Shown piece after piece: positions 1 through 7,602 of a stretch of 19,704 nt of DNA. This DNA comes from Nitrospirota bacterium. GTDB lineage: Bacteria; Nitrospirota; CAKKRA01; 9FT-COMBO-42-15. The translations under genes were made by a program, and so were the position numbers. Below the pieces are notes generated by a model that was not told where the DNA came from, ran no database searches, and saw only the letters and a list, made by a program, of their open reading frames with translations. Where the stretch lies: NCBI GenBank assembly GCA_023248415.1, contig JAHFEP010000006.1, positions 10,969 through 30,672 on the forward strand. The letters run 5' to 3'. Position 1 is the first letter of the stretch, and each line of letters begins with the position of its first letter.

Positions 1-3
1 TAA

Positions 4-1107
4 ATGACAGCAAATAGTTTCAGAGGCATTAATTACAGTCTTTTTATAATTGTTACTATACTTACCGCTATAGGCATATTAATGATATATTCATCAAGCG
101 CTATTCCTGCATTAAAGAGATTGAATGACATCTTCTTCTTTTTAAAGAGGCAGATGATATGGGCGGTAATAGGGATAGTGATGATGATTATTGTTTCAAG
201 GATAGATTACAAAAATTGGGACAGGTTGTTTCTGCCGATGTTTGGCCTGACGATTCTGCTTTTAATCTTTGTATTGATTATGGGCAAAGAGGTAAATGGC
301 GCAAGGAGGTGGCTGAGAATAGGCATCCTCTCATTCCAGCCTGCAGAGCTATCAAAGCTCACCATTATAATTTATATGGCGCGCATAATTGCAAAGAAGG
401 GCGAGAGGATAAAGGATTTTATGAACGGTTTCCTGCCTGTTATGAGTGTTATTGGCCTGTTTGTTATGCTCATTATGATAGAGCCTGATTTGGGAACAGC
501 AGTAACAATCGGCATTATAGCCCTGTCGCTCCTCTTTGCAGGCGGTGCGAGGCTTAAGCATATAATGTTTCTCGGCGTCCTGCTGACGCCTCTTATGTAC
601 ACCTTGATATTTAATGCTGGCTACAGGATGCAGAGGCTAAAGACATACTGGGACCCATGGAAGGACCCATATAATTCTGGCTACCAGATTATACAGTCCT
701 ATCTTGCATTGGGAAGCGGCGGCCTCTTTGGTGTTGGCCTTGGCGAGGGAAAACAGAAACTCTTTTTCCTGCCAGAGGCTCACACTGATTTTATATTTTC
801 TATCCTTGGCGAGGAGCTTGGATTTGCCGGCGGCTCTGCTGTTATTGCCTTATTTGCAGTACTCATCTATCTTGGCTTTGTTATCAGCCTCAGGGCAGAG
901 GATATATTTGCAAAATATCTGGCGCTTGGCATAACTGTTATGATCGGCATACAGGCAGTTATAAATATATCCGTTGTTACAGGCTTGCTGCCTACAAAGG
1001 GCATACCTCTGCCCTTTATAAGTTTCGGAGGCTCGTCATTATTGATAAACATGTTAGCAATAGGGATATTAATGAACATATCAGGACAAAATTCGGGGAG
1101 TGGATAA
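4..1107 (+). CDS. ftsW: FtsW, SEDS-family peptidoglycan glycosyltransferase of the divisome
   Basis: Integral membrane protein of 367 aa that polymerises lipid II into glycan strands at the septum, working with a class B PBP (FtsI). About ten hydrophobic segments are visible. The SEDS signature region is intact: NGARRW (98-103), the QPAELSKL stretch (112-119), the large periplasmic loop, and EAHTDFIFSILGEELG (258-273). D262 of that last motif aligns with the catalytic Asp of E. coli FtsW (D297). The C-terminal FGGSSLL motif (341-347) is also present. Length is normal for FtsW lacking a long N-terminal extension. FtsW rather than RodA is inferred from the dcw context, with murG directly downstream. 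The ATG is immediately preceded by TAA at 1-3, which may be the stop of an upstream murD; three bases cannot prove that. A 12-nt gap separates it from murG. Confidence 0.95.
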   Translation: MTANSFRGINYSLFIIVTILTAIGILMIYSSSAIPALKRLNDIFFFLKRQMIWAVIGIVMMIIVSRIDYKNWDRLFLPMFGLTILLLIFVLIMGKEVNGARRWLRIGILSFQPAELSKLTIIIYMARIIAKKGERIKDFMNGFLPVMSVIGLFVMLIMIEPDLGTAVTIGIIALSLLFAGGARLKHIMFLGVLLTPLMYTLIFNAGYRMQRLKTYWDPWKDPYNSGYQIIQSYLALGSGGLFGVGLGEGKQKLFFLPEAHTDFIFSILGEELGFAGGSAVIALFAVLIYLGFVISLRAEDIFAKYLALGITVMIGIQAVINISVVTGLLPTKGIPLPFISFGGSSLLINMLAIGILMNISGQNSGSG

Positions 1108-1119
1108 AGGTGAGGGGAG

Positions 1120-2199
1120 ATGAAGAGGATTATAATTGCAGGCGGAGGCACTGGCGGGCATCTTTATCCTGGGATTGCAGTGGCAAGGGAGTTTCAGAAA
1201 AGGCATAAAGATATTGACATCCTCTTTGTCGGCACAGTTAGCGGCATAGAGTATAGGGTTCTTCCAAAAGAGGGTTTTAAATTGGAGACCATAAGGATAG
1301 CAGGTTTTATCGGAAAAGGTTTTTTAAAAAAAATAATGACACTCTTTATGATACCAATCAGCTTCATTGATTCATTCAGGATATTAAATAGATTTAAGCC
1401 GCAGTGCGTAATAGGCGTCGGCGGCTATGCATCAGGGCCGCTTGTCCTGTCAGCAGCTATTATGAGGATACCCAATGTTATATTAGAGCAGAATGTTGTG
1501 CCAGGCGCAACAAACAGGCTGCTTTCATATTTTACCAAAAAGGTTGCTGTTGCATTTGAGGATACAAAGAGATTCCTGAGAAAGGGCGCGGATGTTGTAG
1601 TTGTTGGAAATCCGATTCGCAAGGAGATATATAGTAAAGACAGTCAAAAGTCAGATAGATTTACATTGTTGATTTTCGGCGGAAGCCTCGGCGCGCATAC
1701 AATAAATATGAATATGGTTGAGGCAATTGATTATTTAAAAGAGATTAAAGAAAAAATCAAGATTATACACCAGACAGGAGATACTGATTACAGTCTTGTA
1801 AAAGATGCCTATGACAAGGCAGGGCTTAATGCTGATGCAATGCCCTATATATACGACATGGCATCTGCATACGCTAATGCAGATTTAGTCATCTCCCGTG
1901 CAGGCGCAACTACTGTGGCAGAGCTTACTGCATGCGGAAAGGCAGCTATATTAATCCCATTTCCTTTTGCAACGCACAATCATCAGGAGATGAATGCAAG
2001 GGCTTTGTCAGAGGCAGGCGCAGGAGAGATGATGCTAAATAAGAATTTAAGCGGTAAGATTTTAGCAGAGAGGATTATCTATTATTTAAATAACAGGCAG
2101 AAGATAACAGAGATGGAAAAGAAGAGCGCTGCGCTTGGGAAAAAGGATGCTGCTTCAAGAATAGTCAGCCTCTGCGGGGAGTTGGTTTTTAATGTTTAA
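1120..2199 (+). CDS. murG: MurG, UDP-GlcNAc:lipid I N-acetylglucosaminyltransferase
   Basis: Peripheral membrane GT-B glycosyltransferase that adds GlcNAc to lipid I to make lipid II on the cytoplasmic face. The 359-aa length is typical. The N-terminal glycine loop GGGTGGH is at 8-14, and the second G-loop GVGGYASGP at 99-107. Other family motifs are GNPIR (163-167), GGSLGA (187-192), the sugar-nucleotide site SRAGATTVAE (259-268) and PFPFATHNHQEMNA (280-293). A purine-rich Shine-Dalgarno (AAAGGTGAGGGG) precedes the ATG. The gene overlaps murC by 8 nt. The linker before the C-terminal domain (residues ~172-180, SKDSQKSDR) is encoded by sequence that looks like a decayed copy of the GTCAGAA heptamer array in ddl; this is only a weak resemblance. 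Confidence 0.96.
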   Translation: MKRIIIAGGGTGGHLYPGIAVAREFQKRHKDIDILFVGTVSGIEYRVLPKEGFKLETIRIAGFIGKGFLKKIMTLFMIPISFIDSFRILNRFKPQCVIGVGGYASGPLVLSAAIMRIPNVILEQNVVPGATNRLLSYFTKKVAVAFEDTKRFLRKGADVVVVGNPIRKEIYSKDSQKSDRFTLLIFGGSLGAHTINMNMVEAIDYLKEIKEKIKIIHQTGDTDYSLVKDAYDKAGLNADAMPYIYDMASAYANADLVISRAGATTVAELTACGKAAILIPFPFATHNHQEMNARALSEAGAGEMMLNKNLSGKILAERIIYYLNNRQKITEMEKKSAALGKKDAASRIVSLCGELVFNV

Positions 2200-3568
2200 G
2201 AAGATTAAACATATTCACTTTGTTGGCATCGGCGGTATCGGCATGAGCGGCATAGCAGAGGTATTATTAAACCTAGGCTATAAGGTGGGCGGCTCTGATA
2301 TGAACTTATCAGACACAACAAAACATCTTAAGGATATCGGAGCCATTATATACAAAGGCCATGCAGCATCTAATATAGAGGGCGCTGATGTTGTGGTTAT
2401 TTCATCTGCAGTATCGCCGGAAAATGAAGAGGTAAAGGCTGCAAAGAAGGCGCTTATACCTGTAATCCCAAGGGCAGAGATGCTTGCAGAACTGATGAGG
2501 CTGAAATACGGTATTGCAGTAGCAGGCGCGCACGGAAAGACAACAACAACATCTATTATTGCAACAGTCCTTGCCCGCGGCAATATAGACCCAACAGTTG
2601 TTATTGGCGGCAAGCTGAACAGCTTTGGCACAAATGCCAAACTCGGACAGGGGGAATTTCTTGTTGCAGAGGCAGATGAAAGCGACGGCTCATTCCTGAA
2701 ATTATCGCCGACCATTGCTGTTGTAACAACCATTGACGAGGAGCATTTGGATTATTACAAAAACCTTGATGCAATAAAGAAGGCATTTTTGAGCTTTGTT
2801 AATAAAGTGCCATTCTACGGACTTGTTGTTTTGTGCCTTGATGACAAAAATATTCAGGATATCATCCCGTTATTAGAAAAAAGGTATGTTACCTACGGCT
2901 CTAACACGCAGGCAGATTTTGCTGCAAAGGATATTGAATTAAAGGGCTTTGAATCAAGCTTCAAGGTAATTAACAGAGGCAAGGAATTGGGAAGGTTTAT
3001 GCTAAAGATGCCTGGCCTTCATAATGTTTATAATGCCCTTGCTGCTGTTGCAGTAGGGCTTGAGCTTGAGATTGATACAGATGCGATTAAAAAGGCATTT
3101 GCAGAATTCAGCGGCGTTCAGAGGAGATTTCAGGTAAAGGGCGAGGTAAACGGTGTAATGGTTGTAGATGATTACGGCCATCATCCTGCAGAGATAAAGG
3201 CAACACTTGCTGCTTGTAAATCAGGATGGGATAAGAGGACAATTGTAATATTCCAGCCGCACCGATATACAAGGACAAATGACTTGATGAAGGATTTTGC
3301 AACTGCATTTTATCAGGCAGATGTATTGATATTAACAGATATCTATGCAGCAGGCGAGAGACCTATAGAGGGTGTAACAGGCGAGAGATTGTATGAGACA
3401 ATAAAAGAGCACGGACACAAGGAGGTGATGTTCATCAAGGACAAGAATGAAATTCCCGGATATGTTTTAAAGATGCTTAAGAAGGATGATATTGTTATTA
3501 CACTGGGGGCAGGGGATGTCTGGAAGATTGGCGGTGAAATAGTTGAGAGGATGCAGAGGCAGCAATAA
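2192..3568 (+). CDS. murC: MurC, UDP-N-acetylmuramate--L-alanine ligase
   Basis: ATP-dependent cytoplasmic ligase that adds the first amino acid, L-Ala, to UDP-MurNAc. 458 aa, full length. The Rossmann-like UDP-binding loop GIGGIGMSG is at 12-20. The ATP P-loop GAHGKTTTTS is at 112-121, and EADESDGSF at 160-168 matches the central-domain signature. DEEHLDYY follows, and FQPHRYTR and DDYGHHPAEI mark the C-terminal domain. The His-rich YGHHP motif and the HGKTTTTS P-loop separate MurC from MurD, MurE and MurF. The start codon lies inside the murG 3' end (8-nt overlap), with GGGGAG upstream, so the two are probably translationally coupled. It leads into murB with no gap. Confidence 0.97.
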   Translation: MFKKIKHIHFVGIGGIGMSGIAEVLLNLGYKVGGSDMNLSDTTKHLKDIGAIIYKGHAASNIEGADVVVISSAVSPENEEVKAAKKALIPVIPRAEMLAELMRLKYGIAVAGAHGKTTTTSIIATVLARGNIDPTVVIGGKLNSFGTNAKLGQGEFLVAEADESDGSFLKLSPTIAVVTTIDEEHLDYYKNLDAIKKAFLSFVNKVPFYGLVVLCLDDKNIQDIIPLLEKRYVTYGSNTQADFAAKDIELKGFESSFKVINRGKELGRFMLKMPGLHNVYNALAAVAVGLELEIDTDAIKKAFAEFSGVQRRFQVKGEVNGVMVVDDYGHHPAEIKATLAACKSGWDKRTIVIFQPHRYTRTNDLMKDFATAFYQADVLILTDIYAAGERPIEGVTGERLYETIKEHGHKEVMFIKDKNEIPGYVLKMLKKDDIVITLGAGDVWKIGGEIVERMQRQQ

Positions 3569-4490
3569 TAATATTAAGATAAAGGAGATTAAGAAATCAT
3601 TATCTTCCATAAAAGGGGAGATAAGATATGGAGAGCCTATGAAAAATCATACCTCGTTTAAGATTGGCGGGCCTGCAGACATAATGGTATTTCCGCAGGA
3701 CCTTCAGGATCTTGAAAATCTTCTTCATGTTGCAGATGAGGAGAAGGTCTCGCTTTTCATACTCGGCAAAGGAACAAACATACTGGTAAAAGACGGAGGG
3801 ATAAGAGGGATAGTGGTAAATCTCCAGAGATTTGACAAGATTATGATTGAATCTGAGGATGAAAATGGAGAGACAATAGTATTTGCAGAGGCTGGGGTTA
3901 ATCTTTCAAGGTTTTTGAATTTTGCAGTTTCGCATGGACTTGCCGGCCTTGAGTTTGCTGCAGGAATCCCAGGCAGTGTCGGCGGCGCCATAGTTATGAA
4001 CGCAGGGTCATTTGACGGCGAGATAAAGGATGCTATCAAGCAGATTCGAATGATGGATTTGAGTGGCAATGTAATAGAGATAGACAGGGAGGATATAAGG
4101 TTTGGTTACAGGACAGCAAGGCTTCCAAAGGGGATTATCCTTGGCGGGAGCTTTGTGCTTCATAAGGATAGCAATAAGAAGATAAAAGATAAGATGATAG
4201 CGCTGATAGGAAGGAGAAAAGAGAAGCAGCCAATTGGCGTTCCATCAGCAGGCTCTGTGTTTAAAAACCCAGCGACGGGCTTTGCAGGCGCATTGATTGA
4301 ATCTGTCGGCTTGAAGGGATACAGGATAGGAGATGCAGAGCTGTCAAAAAAACATGCAAACTTTATTGTTAATAAAGGCAGGGCAGTTGCAAAGGATGTT
4401 ATTTCGTTGATAGAGATTATTAAAGAAAAGGTGAAAAAGGAAAAGGGCGTGGCTCTTAAGCTTGAGATAAAAATAGTTGGTAAGGATTAG
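3543..4490 (+). CDS. murB: MurB, UDP-N-acetylenolpyruvoylglucosamine reductase
   Basis: FAD- and NADPH-dependent enzyme making UDP-MurNAc from enolpyruvyl-UDP-GlcNAc. The family N-terminal signature NHTSFKIGGPAD is at 35-46. FAD-binding GKGTNILVKDGG (75-86) and GIPGSVGGAIVMNAG (141-155) are clear. PSAGSVFKNP carries the expected proton-donor Ser, and the conserved C-terminal Glu lies in KLEIKIVG. The compact form fits a type II MurB. The start is uncertain. I give the in-frame TTG at 3543, which overlaps murC by 26 nt and has GGCGGTG upstream. The first ATG in frame (3639, residue 33) falls within the conserved N-terminal region and looks too late. The codons between include two ATT codons (3573, 3588), the latter directly after AAAGGAG. 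Confidence 0.93.
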   Translation: MRGCRGSNNNIKIKEIKKSLSSIKGEIRYGEPMKNHTSFKIGGPADIMVFPQDLQDLENLLHVADEEKVSLFILGKGTNILVKDGGIRGIVVNLQRFDKIMIESEDENGETIVFAEAGVNLSRFLNFAVSHGLAGLEFAAGIPGSVGGAIVMNAGSFDGEIKDAIKQIRMMDLSGNVIEIDREDIRFGYRTARLPKGIILGGSFVLHKDSNKKIKDKMIALIGRRKEKQPIGVPSAGSVFKNPATGFAGALIESVGLKGYRIGDAELSKKHANFIVNKGRAVAKDVISLIEIIKEKVKKEKGVALKLEIKIVGKD

Positions 4491-4495
4491 TTGAG

Positions 4496-5449
4496 ATGGG
4501 TTTAGTAACTAAAAAAAAGATAGGTGTGCTGATGGGCGGGCTTTCTGCAGAGCGGGATGTATCCTTAAAATCAGGAGAGGCGGTTTTAAAGGCATTAAAG
4601 GATATGGGCTACAATGCAGCAGCCATTGATGTTGGAAGAGACCTTGCAGAGGGTCTGAAACAGGAAAAGATTGAGTTCGCCTTTATTGCCCTGCACGGTA
4701 GATACGGCGAGGATGGCGCAGTTCAGGGGATGCTTGAAATAATGGGTATACCCTATACAGGCTCAGGGATAATGGCAAGCGCCTTGGGTATGAATAAGAT
4801 ATTTTCAAAAAAGATATTTGAGTTTCACAAACTGCCTGTTGGACCGTCTATGGTATTGGAGAAAAAGGATTTAGAGTCAGAAGTCAGAAGACAGAAGTCA
4901 GAAGACAGAAGTCAGAGAATGGGTTTCGGATTCCCTATTGTTATAAAGCCGGTAGCAGAGGGTTCAAGTGTTGGCATATCTATTGTTTCGGAAGAGAAGG
5001 GATTGAAGGATGCCCTTGACCTTGCCTTTAAATACGGCAAAGAGATTATTATAGAGAAATATATCAAAGGCAGAGAGATACAGGTAGGGATATTGGGTGA
5101 GAGGGCGCTCGGCGCTATTGAGATTATTCCAAAGAGGCAGTTTTATGATTACGAGGCAAAATATACACCAAATATGTCAGAGCACATATTCCCTGCCCGT
5201 CTGCCGGAGAAGACCTATAATGAAGTTTTGGAGCTTGGGCTTAAGGCGCACAGGGTATTAGGCTGCAGGGGATACAGCAGGGTGGATATGCTAATTGATT
5301 CTGACAGCAGGCCATTTCTGCTTGAGGTAAACACGCTTCCCGGAATGACCGATGTAAGCCTGCTTCCAGAGATAGCAAAAGGTGTAGGGATTGATTTTAA
5401 CAGATTGGTTGAGATGATATTAATGGAGGCATTAAAAGAGGATAACTGA
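4496..5449 (+). CDS. ddl: D-alanine--D-alanine ligase (Ddl), with an internal heptamer-repeat insertion
   Basis: ATP-grasp ligase that joins two D-Ala for the peptidoglycan stem peptide. 317 aa. Motifs: GGLSAERDVSLKSG (14-27), HGRYGEDG (67-74), the ATP-binding KPVAEGSSVG (151-160), D264 and EVNTLPGMT (277-285) for Mg and substrate. Residues ~128-141 (SEVRRQKSEDRSQR) are encoded by six tandem 7-bp units. They lie in the variable linker just before the first ATP-grasp strand (GFGFPIVIKP). The catalytic core is complete and the linker is only slightly longer than usual, so the enzyme should still work. The gene starts 5 nt after murB and its TGA overlaps the ftsQ ATG by one base. DdlA versus DdlB cannot be told from the sequence alone; the dcw location suggests the DdlB position. 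Confidence 0.95.
   Translation: MGLVTKKKIGVLMGGLSAERDVSLKSGEAVLKALKDMGYNAAAIDVGRDLAEGLKQEKIEFAFIALHGRYGEDGAVQGMLEIMGIPYTGSGIMASALGMNKIFSKKIFEFHKLPVGPSMVLEKKDLESEVRRQKSEDRSQRMGFGFPIVIKPVAEGSSVGISIVSEEKGLKDALDLAFKYGKEIIIEKYIKGREIQVGILGERALGAIEIIPKRQFYDYEAKYTPNMSEHIFPARLPEKTYNEVLELGLKAHRVLGCRGYSRVDMLIDSDSRPFLLEVNTLPGMTDVSLLPEIAKGVGIDFNRLVEMILMEALKEDN
4876..4917 (+). repeat. Heptanucleotide tandem array inside ddl
   Basis: Six head-to-tail 7-bp units: GTCAGAA, GTCAGAA, GACAGAA, GTCAGAA, GACAGAA, GTCAGAG. The total of 42 nt is divisible by three, so the frame of ddl is kept. It encodes a charged, basic and acidic stretch in a surface linker. Confidence 0.9.
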
Positions 5450-6258
5450 TGGGCTATAAAAATACAGATGTTAGCACCCATTATTATAAAAAGAATAAGG
5501 TATTTATTTCTAAAGAAGAAAAGAGGGAGAGGCTGTTAAGGTTTCTCAGATCTATCGCTGTTTTTGCGGCTATTAGCGCATTTGTATATCTAACTGTTAT
5601 CGGGTATCAGTTTGTAACTACCGATGAATATTTCAACATAAAAGATATAAGGTTTATTGGAAATAATTTTGTAAGGGATGATGCCATGGTTTCTTTAATG
5701 GAATTGCCGGACGGTTCTAATATATTTAAGGTAAGCATCCGCCATCTACAGGAGAGGATAATGTCGCATCCGTGGATAAAAGGTGTGTTAATAAAAAGAG
5801 AGCTTCCGAACAGGATTTTAATAAGTATAGAAGAAAGGGCGCCTGTGGCAGTTGCCCTTTACAACAGCCGCAGTTATCTTATAGACAGCGCAGGTGTTGC
5901 CCTCGGAAGGAGAGAAGCATTATTGGACGACAGATATTTTCCAGTAATCAGGGGTATTGATTTTAAAGGCATAAGATTTGGCGAAGAGCGTCCGCCTGAG
6001 GCGCTTATTGAGGCATTAAAATTATTAGATATTCTTAAAAATAAAAAAGAGTTAGTGCGGTTTGAGAATATAAGCATAGACATTGAAAGAGATAGAATGG
6101 TTCTCAAAGTTGATGACTATGAGATTAATATGGGCAGGGGCGATTATGATAAGAAACTCTCAAGGTTTGTTGAGGTGCGCGGAGATATGATTGGCAGAGG
6201 GATTGCCTCAAAAAAGATAGACATGAGGTTTTTAAATAAGGTAGTAATAAAGAATTGA
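5449..6258 (+). CDS. ftsQ: FtsQ/DivIB divisome protein with POTRA domain
   Basis: Bitopic inner-membrane protein that bridges early and late divisome proteins (partner of FtsL and FtsB). 269 aa. It has a basic cytoplasmic N-terminus and a single membrane helix at about residues 34-53 (SIAVFAAISAFVYLTVIGYQ). The POTRA domain follows at roughly 62-133 (FNIKDIRFIGNNFV through ILISIEERAPVAV), then the FtsQ beta domain with YLIDSAGVAL and the PVIRGI stretch. The family is divergent, so the call rests on architecture, the IEERAPVA motif and the position between ddl and ftsA. The start ATG overlaps the ddl stop (TGATG), with AGAGGAT as ribosome binding site. Confidence 0.92.
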   Translation: MGYKNTDVSTHYYKKNKVFISKEEKRERLLRFLRSIAVFAAISAFVYLTVIGYQFVTTDEYFNIKDIRFIGNNFVRDDAMVSLMELPDGSNIFKVSIRHLQERIMSHPWIKGVLIKRELPNRILISIEERAPVAVALYNSRSYLIDSAGVALGRREALLDDRYFPVIRGIDFKGIRFGEERPPEALIEALKLLDILKNKKELVRFENISIDIERDRMVLKVDDYEINMGRGDYDKKLSRFVEVRGDMIGRGIASKKIDMRFLNKVVIKN

Positions 6259-6318
6259 GTCAAAGTGTCAGAGTGTCAAAGAGTCATAGTTTCTACTTTG
6301 ACACTCTGATACTCTGAT
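6259..6318 (+). repeat. Imperfect hairpin built of octamer repeats between ftsQ and ftsA
   Basis: The left arm (6259-6281) and the reverse complement of the right arm (6296-6318) match at 20 of 23 positions, with a 14-nt loop. A 15-bp core (CAGAGTGTCAAAG plus flanks) is almost perfect. Each arm is itself an 8-bp repeat: TCAAAGTG, TCAGAGTG, TCAAAGAG on the left and complementary units on the right. No T-tract follows the stem, so a standard intrinsic terminator is unlikely. It sits ~20 nt before the ftsA Shine-Dalgarno, where it could affect mRNA processing or translation. Confidence 0.85.
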
Positions 6319-6337
6319 ACTGTTTGATACTCAATGA

Positions 6338-6354
6338 AGGAGGTGAAGGGATTG
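6338..6354 (+). promoter_or_regulatory. ftsA ribosome binding site that selects a TTG start
   Basis: AAGGAGGTGA at 6338-6347 is a near-perfect Shine-Dalgarno, spaced 4 nt from TTG at 6352-6354. The in-frame ATG at 6334 lies upstream of and against this site, so it cannot use it. The peptide from TTG (MAKKENIIVGLDVGTTK) has the usual FtsA N-terminus. Confidence 0.8.
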
Positions 6355-7584
6355 GCAAAAAAAGAGAACATAATAGTTGGGCTTGATGTGGGGACAACTA
6401 AGATCTGTGCTGTTGTCGGCGAGGTAGTTGAAGGAAACAAGATTGACATCATAGGCATAGGCACAAGCCCGTCAAAGGGTTTGAGAAAGGGTGTTGTCAC
6501 TAATATTGAGAGCACTGTTGAGTCCATAAAGAAGGCAGTTGAAGAGGCTGAGCTTATGGCAGGCGTTGAAATAAATTCAGTATATGCAGGGATTGCAGGA
6601 GGACATATAAAGAGCTTTAACAGCAGGGGCGTTATTGCAATAAAGAACAAAGAGGTTACCCATGCAGATATAAACAGGGTGATTGATGCTGCAAGGGCTG
6701 TTGCGATACCCCTTGACAGAGAGGTGCTTCATGTCATTCCTCAGGAGTTTATAATTGATGAGCAGGACGGCATAAAAGAGCCGCTCGGAATGTCAGGTGT
6801 AAGGCTTGAGGCAGAGGTCCATATTGTAACAGGCGCAGTTACATCTGCACAGAATATAATAAAGAGCGTAAACAGGGCAGGACTTCATGTAATAGACATA
6901 ATACTTCAGCCCATTGCCTCAAGCGAGGCTGTTCTTACATCTGATGAGAAGGAGCTTGGCGTTGCTGTTGTTGATATAGGCGGCGGGACAACAGATATTG
7001 CAACATTTGTAAATGGCAGCCTCTGGCATACTGCAGTGCTCGGCATAGGAGGGAATCATCTTACAAACGATGTTGCTGTCGGCCTCCGCACGCCGGCAAG
7101 CGAGGCAGAGAAGATAAAGGTGAAATACGGCTGCGCCCTGACCTCTCTGGTAAAGGAGGATGAGACCATAGAGGTGCCGAGCGTAGGCGGAAGGCCGCCG
7201 AGGATTGTTTCGCGGCAGGTTCTTTCAGAGATAATTGAGCCGAGGGCAGAGGAGATTTTCAGCCTTGTTCAGAGGGAGCTTAAAAAGACAGGGTATGAAG
7301 AGCTTGTTGCATCAGGCGCAGTAATTACAGGAGGCGCAGCAATAATGGAGGGCATGACAGAGGTGGCAGAGAGGGTAATGGATATGCCTGTGCGCCGCGG
7401 CATGCCGTCAAATATCGGCGGATTGGTGGATGTGGTGAGCAATCCGATGTTTGCCACAGGCGTCGGCCTTATCCTCTATGCAGTAAAGGACCATGAAAAG
7501 AAAGAGGTAAAGAAGTTTGCTGACAAGGCGTCATTTAACAATGTCTTTAGCAAGATGAAGAGCTGGGTAAAAGAATTTTTTTAA
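6352..7584 (+). CDS. ftsA: FtsA, actin-like membrane tether of the Z-ring
   Basis: Cytoplasmic ATPase of the actin/Hsp70 fold that anchors FtsZ to the membrane and recruits later divisome proteins. 410 aa from the TTG start. The phosphate-1 motif GLDVGTTKIC is at 10-19, phosphate-2 VDIGGGTTD at 207-215, and the adenosine motif is near the C-terminal GAVITGGAAIMEG. The protein ends in an amphipathic helix (NVFSKMKSWVKEFF), the expected membrane-targeting sequence. I chose TTG 6352 over ATG 6334 because the strong Shine-Dalgarno lies between them. ftsZ follows after 18 nt. The preceding gap holds a large hairpin, the only substantial interruption inside the dcw run. Confidence 0.96.
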   Translation: MAKKENIIVGLDVGTTKICAVVGEVVEGNKIDIIGIGTSPSKGLRKGVVTNIESTVESIKKAVEEAELMAGVEINSVYAGIAGGHIKSFNSRGVIAIKNKEVTHADINRVIDAARAVAIPLDREVLHVIPQEFIIDEQDGIKEPLGMSGVRLEAEVHIVTGAVTSAQNIIKSVNRAGLHVIDIILQPIASSEAVLTSDEKELGVAVVDIGGGTTDIATFVNGSLWHTAVLGIGGNHLTNDVAVGLRTPASEAEKIKVKYGCALTSLVKEDETIEVPSVGGRPPRIVSRQVLSEIIEPRAEEIFSLVQRELKKTGYEELVASGAVITGGAAIMEGMTEVAERVMDMPVRRGMPSNIGGLVDVVSNPMFATGVGLILYAVKDHEKKEVKKFADKASFNNVFSKMKSWVKEFF

Positions 7585-7602
7585 ATGAGAAAGGAGGTTT
7601 TA

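Noticed and set aside
1..3. TAA as the end of murD
   Set aside because: Gene order makes this plausible, but three bases are not evidence, so no feature is listed.
2278..2733. 151-aa open frame on the - strand
   Set aside because: Antisense to murC across its P-loop and central domain; Ser/Ala/Thr/Pro-rich shadow typical of a reversed frame.
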